Positions 25,288 through 35,537 of a stretch of DNA of 64,000 nucleotides are shown in pieces. Origin of the DNA: an uncultured Bacteroidales bacterium. GTDB lineage: Bacteria; Bacteroidota; Bacteroidia; Bacteroidales; Paludibacteraceae. Every line of letters begins with the position of its first letter. Positions within the stretch are counted from its first letter, which is position 1. The stretch covers positions 62,001 through 126,000 of the forward strand of contig CASDOZ010000001.1 in NCBI GenBank assembly GCA_949282265.1, written 5' to 3'. Under the pieces are notes generated by a model. It worked only from the letters and a program-made list of their open reading frames with translations, was not told the origin of the DNA and searched no databases. A program made the translations under genes and the position numbers.

Positions 25288-25917
25288 TTAGTCTAAAAAA
25301 CGAACCTTTTCCCTGATTCTCGGTTTTGCAGTCGGCGTTTCATCCGGATAACCGAAACCTATGCAATAAAGCAATTCATAGCCTTCCGAAAAATCCAACT
25401 GTTCAAGGTAAGCAGCTGCTTCCGGTGCTGTTTTCAAAAAGCCTACCGAACCACCCAAACAGCACGAACCGATACCCATGGACCATGCTGCCAAAATCAT
25501 ATTTTCGCCTAACAAGCCACAATCTATCTGGGACATACCATAAGCCTTGTCATTGGCTATGAATACAACTGTCGGCGCATTGCGGAACATATTTTTAAAA
25601 TTAGGATCTTCTGCCACCTTCGGGTTCTTTGCCTTATAGAGTTCCGTCAATCCATTGATATACTCAGGATTGTCCACCACACGGATTTCCCAAGATTGGC
25701 GGTTCATGCCATTTGGGGCGTTGATACCACAGTCCAGAATCACCTCCATCGTATCGCGACCGACAGCCTGCGGCTGATAGCGTCGTACACTCCGGCGGGA
25801 CATGATAGTCTCTATGACCGCATTCTCCTTATTTTCTTCCTGGCAATTCTGTTCAGGCGCACAACTACCCAAAACACAAACACCAGCTACTAACAATATA
25901 ACACGTGAAATTTTCAT
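25288..25917 (-). CDS. Nitroreductase-family lipoprotein
   Basis: 209 residues. The N-terminus is a lipoprotein signal (ILLVAGVCVLGSCAPEQ) with lipobox LGSC, so an FMN-dependent nitroreductase fold is anchored to the envelope. Family motifs: IMSRRSVRRYQPQAV, APNGMNRQSWEIRVV, GLLGENMILAAWSMGIGSCC and the C-terminal CIGFGYPDETP. These enzymes reduce nitro, quinone or flavin substrates with NAD(P)H. Export of a flavin nitroreductase raises the question of how it would get NAD(P)H. It is 89 bases downstream of pckA with a hairpin between. Confidence 0.9.
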   Translation of the reverse strand: MKISRVILLVAGVCVLGSCAPEQNCQEENKENAVIETIMSRRSVRRYQPQAVGRDTMEVILDCGINAPNGMNRQSWEIRVVDNPEYINGLTELYKAKNPKVAEDPNFKNMFRNAPTVVFIANDKAYGMSQIDCGLLGENMILAAWSMGIGSCCLGGSVGFLKTAPEAAAYLEQLDFSEGYELLYCIGFGYPDETPTAKPRIREKVRFLD

Positions 25918-25956
25918 TTGCTCTATAATTTAACAAGTTGCTGTTTCTGGAAATAC

Positions 25957-25984
25957 AAGCGGCTTCCCCGCAAGGAAGCCGCTT
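25957..25984 (-). terminator. Hairpin after pckA
   Basis: AAGCGGCTTCC / GGAAGCCGCTT perfect 11-bp stem, 6-nt loop, 22 bases past the pckA stop. No T-run follows on the minus strand; it may be a weak terminator or an intercistronic stabiliser. Confidence 0.55.
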
Positions 25985-26006
25985 ACACACATAATAGACA
26001 ATTTCA

Positions 26007-27614
26007 TTACAATTTCGGGCCGGCGGCAACCAAAGCCTTACCAGCTTCATTGCCTGTGAACTTCTCGAAGTTCTTGATAAAGCGGCCTGCCAAATCTTTG
26101 GCTTTTTCTTCCCACTGAGCAGCATCGGCGTAAGTATCACGCGGGTCAAGAATTTTCGGATCTACACCTGGCAATTCCGTTGGTACTTCAAAGTCGAAAT
26201 ACGGGATTTTTTTGGTAGGAGCCGAGTTGATGGAACCATCCAGAATAGCATCAATAATGCCGCGCGTATCCTTAATGGAAATACGTTTTCCTGTTCCGTT
26301 CCATCCGGTATTTACCAAATAGGCCTTTGCACCAGCCATTTCCATTTTCTTAACGAGTTCTTCGCCGTATTTGGTCGGATGCAGGCTCAGGAATGCTGCA
26401 CCAAAGCAAGCGGAGAATGTCGGGGTCGGTTCCGTAATACCGCGTTCCGTTCCGGCCAGTTTTGCCGTAAATCCGGACAAGAAATAGTATTTGGTCTGTT
26501 CCGGTGTCAGGATAGATACGGGAGGCAGTACACCGAATGCATCAGCCGACAAGAAAATAACCTGTTTTGCGTGCGGGCCTTTGGAAACCGGCTTAACAAT
26601 GTTCTCAATGTGATAAATAGGATAGGAAACACGGGTGTTTTCGGTTACGCTCTTGTCAGCAAAATCGATTTTGCCGTTTGCATCAACCGTAACATTTTCC
26701 AGCAAGGCATCGCGTTTGATAGCATTGTAAATATCGGGTTCGGATTCCTTGTCCAGGTTGATAACTTTGGCATAGCAACCGCCTTCGTAGTTGAATACGC
26801 CTTCGTCGTCCCAACCGTGTTCATCGTCACCGATCAACAGACGTTTCGGGTCGGTTGACAAAGTGGTTTTTCCGGTTCCGGACAATCCGAAGAAGATAGC
26901 GGTGCTTTTGCCTTCCTTGTCGGTATTGGCGGAGCAGTGCATGGAAGCGATACCGCGCAACGGGTTCAGGTAGTTCATGATTGAGAAGATACCTTTTTTC
27001 ATTTCACCGCCATACCATGTGTTCAGGATAACCTGTTCGTTGGTTTTCAGGTTGAATACGGTAGCCGTTTCCGAGTTCAGGCCGAGTTCCTTGTAGTTGT
27101 CAACTTTGGCCTTGGCTGCATTGAACGATACGAAATCGGGTTCGCCGTAGTTTTCCAGTTCTTCTTCTGTCGGACGGATGAACATGTTCTTTACAAAATG
27201 AGCCTGCCATGCAACTTCCATGATGAAACGTACTTTCAGACGGGTTGCGGGGTTGGCACCGCAGAATGTATCCATTACGAACAGACGCTTGCCGCTCAAC
27301 TGCTTAACGGCTTTAGCCTTCAGGTCGGCCCAAGCTGCTTCAGAACAAGGCTTGTTGTCGTTCTTGTAAGCATCGGAAGTCCACCATACGGAGTTTTCGC
27401 TGGCTTCGTTCTTTACAAAGAATTTATCTTTAGGCGAACGGCCGGTGTAGATACCGGTCATTACGTTTACTGCGTCCAGTTCAGTTACCTGACCTTTTTC
27501 ATAGCCTTCCAAACCGGCTTTGGTTTCTTCTTCGAACAACACTTCATAAGACGGATTGTGGAGAATCTCCTTCACGTCGTGAATACCATACTTGCTTAAA
27601 TCTAATTTTGCCAT
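26007..27614 (-). CDS. pckA: Phosphoenolpyruvate carboxykinase (ATP)
   Basis: 535 residues, normal length. In the phylum it usually runs in the carboxylating direction, turning PEP, CO2 and ADP into oxaloacetate and ATP on the way to succinate. Motifs: TGRSPKDKF near residue 55, [12 protein letters not shown], the kinase P-loop [13 protein letters not shown], metal-binding [13 protein letters not shown], and [13 protein letters not shown]. Starts at ATG 27614. A -7 element TATTTTTG preceded by CG lies about 95 bases upstream on the minus strand. Confidence 0.97.
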   Translation of the reverse strand: MAKLDLSKYGIHDVKEILHNPSYEVLFEEETKAGLEGYEKGQVTELDAVNVMTGIYTGRSPKDKFFVKNEASENSVWWTSDAYKNDNKPCSEAAWADLKAKAVKQLSGKRLFVMDTFCGANPATRLKVRFIMEVAWQAHFVKNMFIRPTEEELENYGEPDFVSFNAAKAKVDNYKELGLNSETATVFNLKTNEQVILNTWYGGEMKKGIFSIMNYLNPLRGIASMHCSANTDKEGKSTAIFFGLSGTGKTTLSTDPKRLLIGDDEHGWDDEGVFNYEGGCYAKVINLDKESEPDIYNAIKRDALLENVTVDANGKIDFADKSVTENTRVSYPIYHIENIVKPVSKGPHAKQVIFLSADAFGVLPPVSILTPEQTKYYFLSGFTAKLAGTERGITEPTPTFSACFGAAFLSLHPTKYGEELVKKMEMAGAKAYLVNTGWNGTGKRISIKDTRGIIDAILDGSINSAPTKKIPYFDFEVPTELPGVDPKILDPRDTYADAAQWEEKAKDLAGRFIKNFEKFTGNEAGKALVAAGPKL

Positions 27615-27854
27615 TTTGTTTAAAAATTTAAGTGGTTTATACTTCCTTTTTTTCTTGCCAATTTTCAGAGGTGAACGTTATTAAATTCACCTTGTTTATC
27701 GGGGGACAAAAATACGACAAAAAACACAAACACGAAAGGAATTAAAGAAATTTTTCTTTAATTAGTTCGTCAGCACCATAATCATACTGGTTTTCAGTGC
27801 TTTAACAGTCCAGACAAAGTAATTTCCCATAGGTTTTTTAGCCGGAATCATTCT
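27615..27854. other. Intergenic region with the pckA promoter
   Basis: 240 bases. A minus-strand TATTTTTG at 27707-27714 is the best -7 match for pckA, without a convincing -33. I see no terminator hairpin for clpC here. Confidence 0.4.
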
Positions 27855-30368
27855 TCAATCCACCAATTTTGGACGTATTTTTGTTACAATACGGTCGTTT
27901 TCCAGGTCAAAAACGACAGTATCGCCGGGTTTCACTTCCTCGGAAAGAATCATATCCGCCATCGGGTCTTCCAGATAACGCTGTATGGCACGCTTCAACG
28001 GACGGGCACCATATTGCACATCATATCCCTTGTCGGCAATGAAATCCTTGGCCGCATCAGTCAGTTCTATCCGGTAGCCCATTTCCAATATGCGTTCAAA
28101 CAAAGTTTTGAGTTCCAAATCAATAATTTGATGAATGGTCTGACGGCTCAACTGGTCAAAGGTTATGATTTCATCCACACGGTTCAGGAACTCCGGCGCA
28201 AATGTCTTGTTCAATGCTTTCTGAATTACGCTGCGCGCATGTTCGGCATCGGCAGCCGTATTGTCAGGCACCGTAAATCCTATGCCGCGGCCAAATTCCT
28301 TCAACTGCCTGGTTCCGACGTTGGATGTCATGATGATAATTGTGTTCTTGAAATCGATACGGCGTCCCAGACTGTCGGTCAGACGGCCTTCATCCATTAC
28401 CTGCAGCAACAGATTGAACACATCGTGATGCGCTTTTTCGATTTCGTCCAGCAGCACGATGGAATAGGGTTTCCGGCGTACCTTTTCCGTCAGCTGTCCG
28501 CCCTCTTCATAACCGACATATCCCGGAGGTGCGCCAATCAGACGCGACACGCTGAATTTTTCCATAAATTCACTCATGTCCACACGGATAATGGCATCCG
28601 TACTGTCGAACATGAATTCGGCCAGGCATTTGGCCAGATGCGTTTTTCCCACACCGGTCGGCCCCAAGAAGATAAAGGTTCCTATCGGTTTATTCGGGTC
28701 TTTCAGGCCGATACGGTTCCGCTGAATGGAGCGTACAACCTTTTCAACTGCGTCATCCTGACCGATTACCTTTCCTTTCAGGGCATCTTTCATGTTGCGC
28801 AGGCGTACGCCTTCCGCTTGTGCTATGCGCTGAACCGGTACGCCGGACATTAGTGCGACAACCTCGGCGACATGTTCCTCAGTTACCGTTTCCGGACATT
28901 TCTGGATTTCCGTTTCCCAGCGCTGCATTTCTTCATCCAGTTTGGCCTGCAAGCCATGTTCACGGTCGCGCAAGGCAACAGCAATTTCATATTTCTGCTC
29001 CGACAAGATACGCATTTTTTCCGCACGTACTGTCTCTATTTCCTTTTCCATCTGCTCTATCATCGGCGGTACGCCCACTGTTTTGACATGTACACGCGAG
29101 CCGGCTTCGTCCAGGGCATCAATAGCCTTGTCCGGGAAGCAGCGGTCACTGATATAGCGTTCAGTCAAACGCACGCAAGCCTGCAAGGCCTCCGGAGTAT
29201 AGCGCACATTGTGATGATATTCGTAACGGTCGCTGATATTCTGCAGAATCTGCAAAGTTTCGGCAGCCGATGTCGGCTCTACCAATACTTTCTGGAAACG
29301 GCGCTCCAATGCACCGTCCTTTTCGATACTGTTGCGGTATTCATCCAGCGTTGTTGCGCCGACACACTGGATTTCGCCACGCGCCAACGCCGGTTTGAGC
29401 ATGTTAGCCGCATCCAACGAACCCGGTGCACCTCCTGCGCCGACAATCGTATGTATCTCATCGATGAATAGAATCACATCCGGATTCTTCTGCAATTCGT
29501 TCAGAATGGCTTTAATACGTTCCTCAAACTGCCCGCGGTATTTGGTTCCGGCCACGATGCTCGCCATATCCAGCGAAATGACGCGTTTGTTATACAGCAC
29601 ACGTGAGACGCGCTTCTGGACAATACGCATAGCCAGCCCCTCCACAATAGCGGACTTTCCGACACCCGGTTCACCTATCAGCACCGGATTGTTCTTTTTA
29701 CGCCTACTCAAAATCTGGACAATGCGTTCAATCTCCTTTTCTCGACCAACAATAGGATCCAAACGGTTTTCTTCGGCCGCCTTTGTTATATCCGTCCCGA
29801 AGTTATCCAGAGCCGGCGTGCCATCTTTGCGCTGCGTGGAAGTCGTCGGACTACCGCCACCCTTTGGCGAACCGTGCATACTCCGCAACTCACCTTCATC
29901 CTCATCCTCATCGTCATCGGTGAAACTTGGACCCATTGTCGGCATATCATTCGGTTTATGCAACAACTGCAACACACGTTCATAAGTAACGTTCATCTGG
30001 TTCAGAGTTTGTGATGCGAGGTTATTGTTTTCTTTCAAAATTCCCAGCAACAAATGTTCCGTATCGCTTGCATCCGCTTTCAGCAAGCGCGTTTCCAATT
30101 CCATAAACTTTTTGACGCGTTCGGCTGTTTGAGAAGTTGGAATAACAAGCCCGGTCGGCTCCATATCTGTCCGGATTTGCCGTTCTATCTTGGTTTTCAG
30201 TTCTCTCAAATCGACATTGGATTTAGCCAGTACTTCCATAGCCCCGCCTTCGCCAAGCCGTAAAATTCCCAACAAGAAATGCTCTGGCTCAACCAAATCA
30301 TTGCCAAGCCGTTCCGCTTCTTGTTTACTATACATAAATACTTTATAGAGATTGTCCGTATAAGTCAT
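27855..30368 (-). CDS. clpC: ATP-dependent Clp protease ATP-binding subunit ClpC
   Basis: 837 residues from ATG 30368; the longer open frame adds nine residues not expected in the family. N-terminal Clp repeats (EPEHFLLGILRLGEGG, TEHLLLGILKENNN), first AAA+ module with GEPGVGKSA and VILFIDEIHTI, a UVR-like middle segment (about 430-470), second AAA+ module with GPTGVGKTHLAKCL and VLLDEIEKAHHDVF, and a C-terminal D2 domain (YGARPLKRAIQRYLEDP). It unfolds proteins for ClpP; clpP is not in this window. It follows metA by 74 bases. Confidence 0.95.
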   Translation of the reverse strand: MTYTDNLYKVFMYSKQEAERLGNDLVEPEHFLLGILRLGEGGAMEVLAKSNVDLRELKTKIERQIRTDMEPTGLVIPTSQTAERVKKFMELETRLLKADASDTEHLLLGILKENNNLASQTLNQMNVTYERVLQLLHKPNDMPTMGPSFTDDDEDEDEGELRSMHGSPKGGGSPTTSTQRKDGTPALDNFGTDITKAAEENRLDPIVGREKEIERIVQILSRRKKNNPVLIGEPGVGKSAIVEGLAMRIVQKRVSRVLYNKRVISLDMASIVAGTKYRGQFEERIKAILNELQKNPDVILFIDEIHTIVGAGGAPGSLDAANMLKPALARGEIQCVGATTLDEYRNSIEKDGALERRFQKVLVEPTSAAETLQILQNISDRYEYHHNVRYTPEALQACVRLTERYISDRCFPDKAIDALDEAGSRVHVKTVGVPPMIEQMEKEIETVRAEKMRILSEQKYEIAVALRDREHGLQAKLDEEMQRWETEIQKCPETVTEEHVAEVVALMSGVPVQRIAQAEGVRLRNMKDALKGKVIGQDDAVEKVVRSIQRNRIGLKDPNKPIGTFIFLGPTGVGKTHLAKCLAEFMFDSTDAIIRVDMSEFMEKFSVSRLIGAPPGYVGYEEGGQLTEKVRRKPYSIVLLDEIEKAHHDVFNLLLQVMDEGRLTDSLGRRIDFKNTIIIMTSNVGTRQLKEFGRGIGFTVPDNTAADAEHARSVIQKALNKTFAPEFLNRVDEIITFDQLSRQTIHQIIDLELKTLFERILEMGYRIELTDAAKDFIADKGYDVQYGARPLKRAIQRYLEDPMADMILSEEVKPGDTVVFDLENDRIVTKIRPKLVD

Positions 30369-30442
30369 AATGTCATAAAATTCAGTAAGACACACATAAT
30401 CAATAATAATACCATTTTTCCCAATCTGTATTCCAATGCATT

Positions 30443-31360
30443 CTAATGTATTGCATTCAAATCGTACGGGGTTTCCTGATAGACAAAATAATTAAGCCAG
30501 TTCGTGAACAACAAATTGGCGTGAGCCCGCCACCTGACCAACGGCTCGTTTGCTGGATCATTGTCCCGATAATAATTCCGTGGCATTTCTATGAGCAAGC
30601 CTTTTTCCAAATCCCGTTTATATTCCGTGTCAAGCGTATAAGGCGAGTACTCGGAATGCCCGGTAACAAAAAACTCACGCCCATTCCGTCCCATGACCAT
30701 ATACACACCGGCATCCGGGGATTCTGACATCAACACCAAATCCTTTACCTTGGCAATATCTTCAGCGCGAACTTCGGTATGCCGACTGTGAGGCACGTAA
30801 AAAATATCATCAAAACCACGGAAAATCGGGTTTTTATCAACCAATTTCCGATGTTCGAAAATACCGAACATTTTTTTATCCAACGGATATTTCGGTATGC
30901 CATAATAATAATACAAACCCGCCTGTGCCGCCCAGCAGATATACATGGTCGAGGTTACGTGCGTCCGTGCCCAATCGAAAATTTGCGTCAGTTCCTGCCA
31001 ATAATTGACTTGCTCAAAATCGAATTGTTCCACCGGCGCACCTGTGATTATCATGCCGTCATAATTCTGCCGCCCGATCACATCAAATGACTTGTAAAAC
31101 ATCTGCATGTGCTCAACCGGCGTATTTTTGGACGTATGCGACTTCAATTTCAAAAAATCAATTTCTATCTGCAACGGCGAGTTGGACAATAAACGGATCA
31201 GATCCGTTTCTGTCGTTATTTTCAACGGCATCAAATTCAGTATCACCAATTTCAGCGGCCTTATTTCCTGCGTCGAAGCACGTTCCGTATCCATCACGAA
31301 AATGTTTTCTTCGCGAAGTTTTTCAACCGCCGGCAATTGTTTAGGTATATTAAGTGGCAT
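30443..31360 (-). CDS. metA: MetA-family homoserine O-acyltransferase, predicted acetyl-CoA type
   Basis: 305 residues, same numbering as the family. Acylates the hydroxyl of homoserine at the start of methionine synthesis. Catalytic Cys142 is in [10 protein letters not shown], and His235 and Glu237 in GHSEYSP. Position 111, in TGAPVEQF, is Glu. In studied MetA proteins Gly111 goes with succinyl-CoA and Glu111 with acetyl-CoA, so this one is predicted to be an O-acetyltransferase although automatic annotation would say succinyltransferase. It is 39 bases behind the solute-binding protein gene and 74 bases ahead of clpC. A minus-strand TAGTTTTG lies upstream within about 40 bases. Confidence 0.95.
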   Translation of the reverse strand: MPLNIPKQLPAVEKLREENIFVMDTERASTQEIRPLKLVILNLMPLKITTETDLIRLLSNSPLQIEIDFLKLKSHTSKNTPVEHMQMFYKSFDVIGRQNYDGMIITGAPVEQFDFEQVNYWQELTQIFDWARTHVTSTMYICWAAQAGLYYYYGIPKYPLDKKMFGIFEHRKLVDKNPIFRGFDDIFYVPHSRHTEVRAEDIAKVKDLVLMSESPDAGVYMVMGRNGREFFVTGHSEYSPYTLDTEYKRDLEKGLLIEMPRNYYRDNDPANEPLVRWRAHANLLFTNWLNYFVYQETPYDLNAIH

Positions 31361-31399
31361 ATCCTGTTGCTGTTTAATCCATCAAAAAACAAAACTATA

Positions 31400-32239
31400 T
31401 CAATCGGAGGCACCCGCATGGAAATAGCGTACATATATATCCCTGTATTCAGGTGTTTGCATGAAAGCCTGTAGGAAATCACTCAATGCCGCATACAAAT
31501 CGCGTGCATCGCGGTTCAACACCCATGCATACTGTTGCGTAAATCCCAATGGCAACGAAAAATCCAGCCGTTGGCCGTAGCGTTGCTTCAAAATACGCGC
31601 CTGCATGGCCGAACAAACAGTATATTGACATTCCCCTTCCGCAACAAGACGCACTAAATCCTCAATTGTCGCATCAGGCACTTCCACGTATGCGATATTT
31701 ACCACTACTTCGTCCGACAAATGTTCAACGCGCATCCGCATGGTCTTATTTTGAGGGATTGTCAAAGTCTTACCATCCAATTGCCGCTGCGATATAATCA
31801 GCTCACCCGTATCGCGGCGCTGCACCAACATCAAACGGCTCAATTCGAACGGTTCCATGTAAGCGATATTCCGGCCGTAACATGTAGTTTTGGGAACGAA
31901 CTGGGCAACAAAACTACATTGCCCATCTTGCAATGCTTTGATTTGAGCATCCAAACCGTTAATGACACGAACATCCAACTCTACTCCCAACGAATCGGCA
32001 AACGCCTTGGCCAATTCATAATGAAAACCGGCCGGCACGCTGTCAGTCTCCACCATGCTCCAAGAACATTCATCCATGACTACCGTCACTTTTCCTGCCT
32101 GAAGGATATGCCGCAACTCATTGTTTCTGAGCAAACCCCAATTGATTCCGGCAAAACATAGGAATAACGCCAGAATAGAACCACTGATAATGGTAGCGGT
32201 TTTCTGCCTTTTTGTCATGTTTTTTAGTTGAAACTGCAT
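31400..32239 (-). CDS. Periplasmic solute-binding protein family 3 (MltF-N-like)
   Basis: 279 residues. N-terminal membrane anchor or signal (IISGSILALFLCFAGINWG), then the two-lobed solute-binding fold: GKVTVVMDECSWSMVETD, GFHYELAKAFADSLGVELDV, AYMEPFELSRLMLVQRR, and LPLGFTQQYAWVLNRDARDL near the end. It looks like the N-terminal half of MltF-type proteins, without the lytic transglycosylase domain. No ABC permease or ATPase for amino acids is near. It follows the porin gene by 15 bases and is probably cotranscribed with it. Ligand unknown. Confidence 0.8.
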   Translation of the reverse strand: MQFQLKNMTKRQKTATIISGSILALFLCFAGINWGLLRNNELRHILQAGKVTVVMDECSWSMVETDSVPAGFHYELAKAFADSLGVELDVRVINGLDAQIKALQDGQCSFVAQFVPKTTCYGRNIAYMEPFELSRLMLVQRRDTGELIISQRQLDGKTLTIPQNKTMRMRVEHLSDEVVVNIAYVEVPDATIEDLVRLVAEGECQYTVCSAMQARILKQRYGQRLDFSLPLGFTQQYAWVLNRDARDLYAALSDFLQAFMQTPEYRDIYVRYFHAGASD

Positions 32240-32254
32240 ATTCCCCGTTTTTAA

Positions 32255-34138
32255 TTAGTCATAGAAATTCCATGAAATGCCGAATTTAAGCACCGCCGGA
32301 TTAAGTGGGTAATTCGGCATTGAAAAATAATTCCTGTCCAAAAACAACTCGCCCAAATTAGTGTATTCCACGAAAAAGCGCACGGTTTTCAAGTGGAAAT
32401 TCGCATACACGTTCATGAACGGATAATTGCCAACGCGCGTCGTGTTCTGCACACGGAACTGGCCCGTTGCAGGCACCAGAACAGGTGCATAATATGCAGT
32501 GTGATACCGCATATCCACCCCAAGTTGGACACTCAACACCTTAAACCACAAGTCGTAATAATACAAATTGTGATACAAGGACAATGTAGGCAACGGCAAC
32601 AAGCTACTCGAACTCAACTGGTAAACCGCATGGTTTTCCAACGCAAATTTTCCATACCGCAAATCAAGTTGCAAATCTGCCGCCAGCACCTGGATATTGC
32701 CATCGTGCTGGGTTGGAAGGCCTTCTTCGTTGAAATAAATATACTTCGTCAAATTTTCGACACCCACTTTCAGATTTGTCGAAACGTATTTGGTCGGATA
32801 ATTAATGCTTCCGCCAACATACGTCCGATAAGTCTTTGCAAAATCATTGTCCCACCGGAAATGGTTGGAGACGTAATGCTGCAAATAATAACTCGGTTCC
32901 TCATTGCGGATATAAGCATTGGCATTCAGCGAGAACGTATCCTTGAACAACCGGAAACGCCCTTCCAGTTCGCCGTTCAGGTTAAATTCCCCCAATTTGT
33001 AGCCAATCAAACACACATCTCCCCCAAAACTATAACGGATATATTTGCCGCGCTCTCGCGACAAAATTCCCCCGACGCGCGTATTACTTTTCCATTCCTC
33101 GGCCATAATTGAATCCTGATCCAATTGTTCATTTGTAAAACGCTGCACTTCATTTTCAGCAAACACTGTCAACCCGAAACCAAGCCACTTGTTGAATTCT
33201 TCCTCAAACGTAACTGCCAATACATTTTTTATTGTGAACACGGCCGCCGTATCCGTGTTAGCCGTTACGGAATCCTTGTACGTGTTCGGATAAAACGTAT
33301 TGGCTTCCTGTTCCACATACCGCTTGGCGGCACGGTCTATTTTCAACGTATGCTTGAAAGACGTTACCGGTACAAAAACCTGCGCCACCGAATCTTCCGA
33401 AACTTGGACATCGCGTTCTATGCCAATGCTGTATTGGTGCGCGTAATAACCTGCCAAATAATTGTAAGCCGACATGGCATTCAAATTTACTGGAATGTCG
33501 TAAGTTGCAACCGGTGTATTAATTCCATCTGGATCGGTGATTCCGCCGTTTTCAAAGTTTTTCAACTTGTTGTACACCAACGAGCCGTGCGCTTCGTAAT
33601 GCTTGCCGTTGTACGAGCCGAACAAAGTGCCGGCAAACCTGCTGGCTGATTGGTTGGCATACTCGCCACGCGGATACAAGTAATCCAACGTAACGCCAAA
33701 ATTCGTGCGTTTGTTTGCATTACCCGTAAAAATGAAATTCACATGGTCTTCATCGCGGTATGTACTTCCGCCCGAACGGTATGTTATATTGCTGTACGGC
33801 GTCGTCGTGTTGTAATACGTGACATCGGTCGGCGTAATGATATAGGGGTTGTACGGATTGGCGAACAGGAAATCGGTTTCCGTATAACGGTCGAAAAATA
33901 TCTTCGGCTCAATCGGTGAAACCAAATTGCCATTATAGGCATTCGCCACGGAATAACGGTCAACAAGGTTGTTTTGCGGGTAATTCAGGAACGATGTGTC
34001 CGGCGGAATCGTATCGGCAATGGCCAAACGTTCAGACAGGCGCCATGTTTTCATGCGCTTGACCACCGTCTGCTGCTGTTGCGCACAAACCATTGACACC
34101 ATGCCCAACATTAGACCTATGAATATATTCCGTTTCAC
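32255..34138 (-). CDS. Putative outer-membrane porin
   Basis: 627 residues from GTG 34138, chosen because the peptide then begins (M)KRNIFIGLMLGMVSMVCAQ, a clean signal; the ATG-started longer frame (34198) adds 20 residues that overlap the promoter. The mature protein has FFDRYTETDFLFANPYNPY, IRNEEPSYYLQHYVSNH and a C-terminal strand PLNPAVLKFGISWNFYD ending in aromatic residues, as in outer-membrane barrels. It matches the large family annotated as putative porin in Bacteroidales. The -7 element TATCTTTG at 34159-34166 with TTTC at 20 nt supports the GTG start. Confidence 0.85.
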   Translation of the reverse strand: MKRNIFIGLMLGMVSMVCAQQQQTVVKRMKTWRLSERLAIADTIPPDTSFLNYPQNNLVDRYSVANAYNGNLVSPIEPKIFFDRYTETDFLFANPYNPYIITPTDVTYYNTTTPYSNITYRSGGSTYRDEDHVNFIFTGNANKRTNFGVTLDYLYPRGEYANQSASRFAGTLFGSYNGKHYEAHGSLVYNKLKNFENGGITDPDGINTPVATYDIPVNLNAMSAYNYLAGYYAHQYSIGIERDVQVSEDSVAQVFVPVTSFKHTLKIDRAAKRYVEQEANTFYPNTYKDSVTANTDTAAVFTIKNVLAVTFEEEFNKWLGFGLTVFAENEVQRFTNEQLDQDSIMAEEWKSNTRVGGILSRERGKYIRYSFGGDVCLIGYKLGEFNLNGELEGRFRLFKDTFSLNANAYIRNEEPSYYLQHYVSNHFRWDNDFAKTYRTYVGGSINYPTKYVSTNLKVGVENLTKYIYFNEEGLPTQHDGNIQVLAADLQLDLRYGKFALENHAVYQLSSSSLLPLPTLSLYHNLYYYDLWFKVLSVQLGVDMRYHTAYYAPVLVPATGQFRVQNTTRVGNYPFMNVYANFHLKTVRFFVEYTNLGELFLDRNYFSMPNYPLNPAVLKFGISWNFYD

Positions 34139-34158
34139 GACTTTACAAATATAGCTTG

Positions 34159-34190
34159 CAAAGATACGAAAAAACAATAGGTTAAGGAAA
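34159..34190 (-). promoter_or_regulatory. Promoter of the porin operon
   Basis: Minus-strand TTTC (34190-34187), 20 nt, then TATCTTTG (34166-34159), preceded by TTTTTTCG. About 14 nt of leader before GTG 34138. Confidence 0.65.
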
Positions 34191-34278
34191 TCAGGCAACA
34201 GAATATAAAATGTTTTAGGAAATTCGAGGCTATTTTATTGCACCTTGGGCGTACCACCCGATGCCCTGCCGCGACGGA

Positions 34279-35529
34279 TTACCTGAAAATCAGGGAAAAA
34301 ACCGTTTCGGTCTCTGTACTTTTGGACAAAATCAAGCTGCCGTTGTGCCGCCGCATAATTTGGCGGGAAATGTTCAAACCAATGCCCGAGCCGCTTGATT
34401 TGGTGGTAAAGAAAGGGACGAATATTTCCTCGCAACTTTCTTTGGGAATCGGTTGCCCGTTGTTGGCAATGTCCACAATAACGTTGTCCGAGGCATCCAC
34501 CCGAGCAGAAACCTTTATGTCTGTCGCTTCGGCCTGCACGGCGTTTTTCAGCATGTTGATCAGAATCTGGAAGATCAAATCCTCATCGGCATAAATCATG
34601 ACATCCGCCGGATTTTCTTCATAAGAACAAGAAATGCCGGACATAAACATTTGCTGCCGGCTCAATTTGAACACGCGGGCAACAACATCTTTCAGATACA
34701 GCACTTTTTTCAACGGGGCCGGCAAATGTGTCAAATTGCGGTAGGATTCGACGAATTTAATCAAACCTTTTGATGAAGCCGCAATTGTTTCCAAGCCATC
34801 CTTGAAATCAAGCCCGCCGTTTTGGCCGGAAGAAAGCACTTCCGCCGGAGTATGGCTGGCTGCATAACCGGCCAAGGCGTCGCTCAACGAAGCAATCGGC
34901 GTAACCGTATTCATGATTTCGTGCGTAATGACACGGATCAATTTTGACCAGGAATCGGCTTCCGTTTCTTCCATTTCGCTGCTGATGTCGTTGAACGCGA
35001 TGATTTTCACCTTTTTCCGCCCGATGGATGCCTCCGAAGATGTGAGCGCAATGGCCTTTTGGGATACCTCATTGACAAAATTCGCTTTTTCCTCGTGCCC
35101 TTGCGTGACCCGGAAAAACGCTTCCGTCAGCGAGGGGCTGATGATATTCAGCTGCCTGAGGTTCAGCAAGGAAGAAATCCCCAACAATTCGAGCGCGGCA
35201 ACATTGGAATAAGCCACGTGCCCTTTGTCATCATCAACCACCACAATACCCGTATTGACATTGTCCAGCATGATGCCGTAATAAACCTCACGTTCCCGAA
35301 GTTCAGCCTTTTCCTTGTCGAAAATCCGCTTCATCCGGTTCAAGGTCTTGTTGATACGGCGGTCTATGAAACGGTCTTCCCGAAAGCGGAAATTCGTTTC
35401 ATTATCCTCCAAGGCATCAAGCATGTATGAAACTTTCCGGCGTGTCCTGTGCGAAAAGAACCAGCCGGACAGCAAAGCCACGACAACAAGCAAAGCCAGG
35501 CATACAAGCATTTGAACAATATCATCCAT
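34279..35529 (-). CDS. NtrY-like membrane sensor histidine kinase
   Basis: 416 residues. One N-terminal membrane segment (7-25), then a PAS-like domain (NVNTGIVVVDDDKGHVAYSN, about 90-180). The phospho-acceptor is His203 in VITHEIMNTVTPIASL. The ATPase part has N-box LINMLKNAVQAEA, G1 VDIANNGQPIPKE, F-box FVPFFTTKSSGSGIGL, and a short G2. There is no large periplasmic sensor, so it probably senses inside the cell or membrane. It is 8 bases behind the NtrC-type regulator, its evident partner, and closes the export operon. Confidence 0.93.
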   Translation of the reverse strand: MDDIVQMLVCLALLVVVALLSGWFFSHRTRRKVSYMLDALEDNETNFRFREDRFIDRRINKTLNRMKRIFDKEKAELREREVYYGIMLDNVNTGIVVVDDDKGHVAYSNVAALELLGISSLLNLRQLNIISPSLTEAFFRVTQGHEEKANFVNEVSQKAIALTSSEASIGRKKVKIIAFNDISSEMEETEADSWSKLIRVITHEIMNTVTPIASLSDALAGYAASHTPAEVLSSGQNGGLDFKDGLETIAASSKGLIKFVESYRNLTHLPAPLKKVLYLKDVVARVFKLSRQQMFMSGISCSYEENPADVMIYADEDLIFQILINMLKNAVQAEATDIKVSARVDASDNVIVDIANNGQPIPKESCEEIFVPFFTTKSSGSGIGLNISRQIMRRHNGSLILSKSTETETVFSLIFR

Positions 35530-35537
35530 GGCGGCTA

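Noticed and set aside
30443-31360. Naming the enzyme homoserine O-succinyltransferase
   Set aside because: Residue 111 is Glu, which points to acetyl-CoA; the general MetA-family name is safer.
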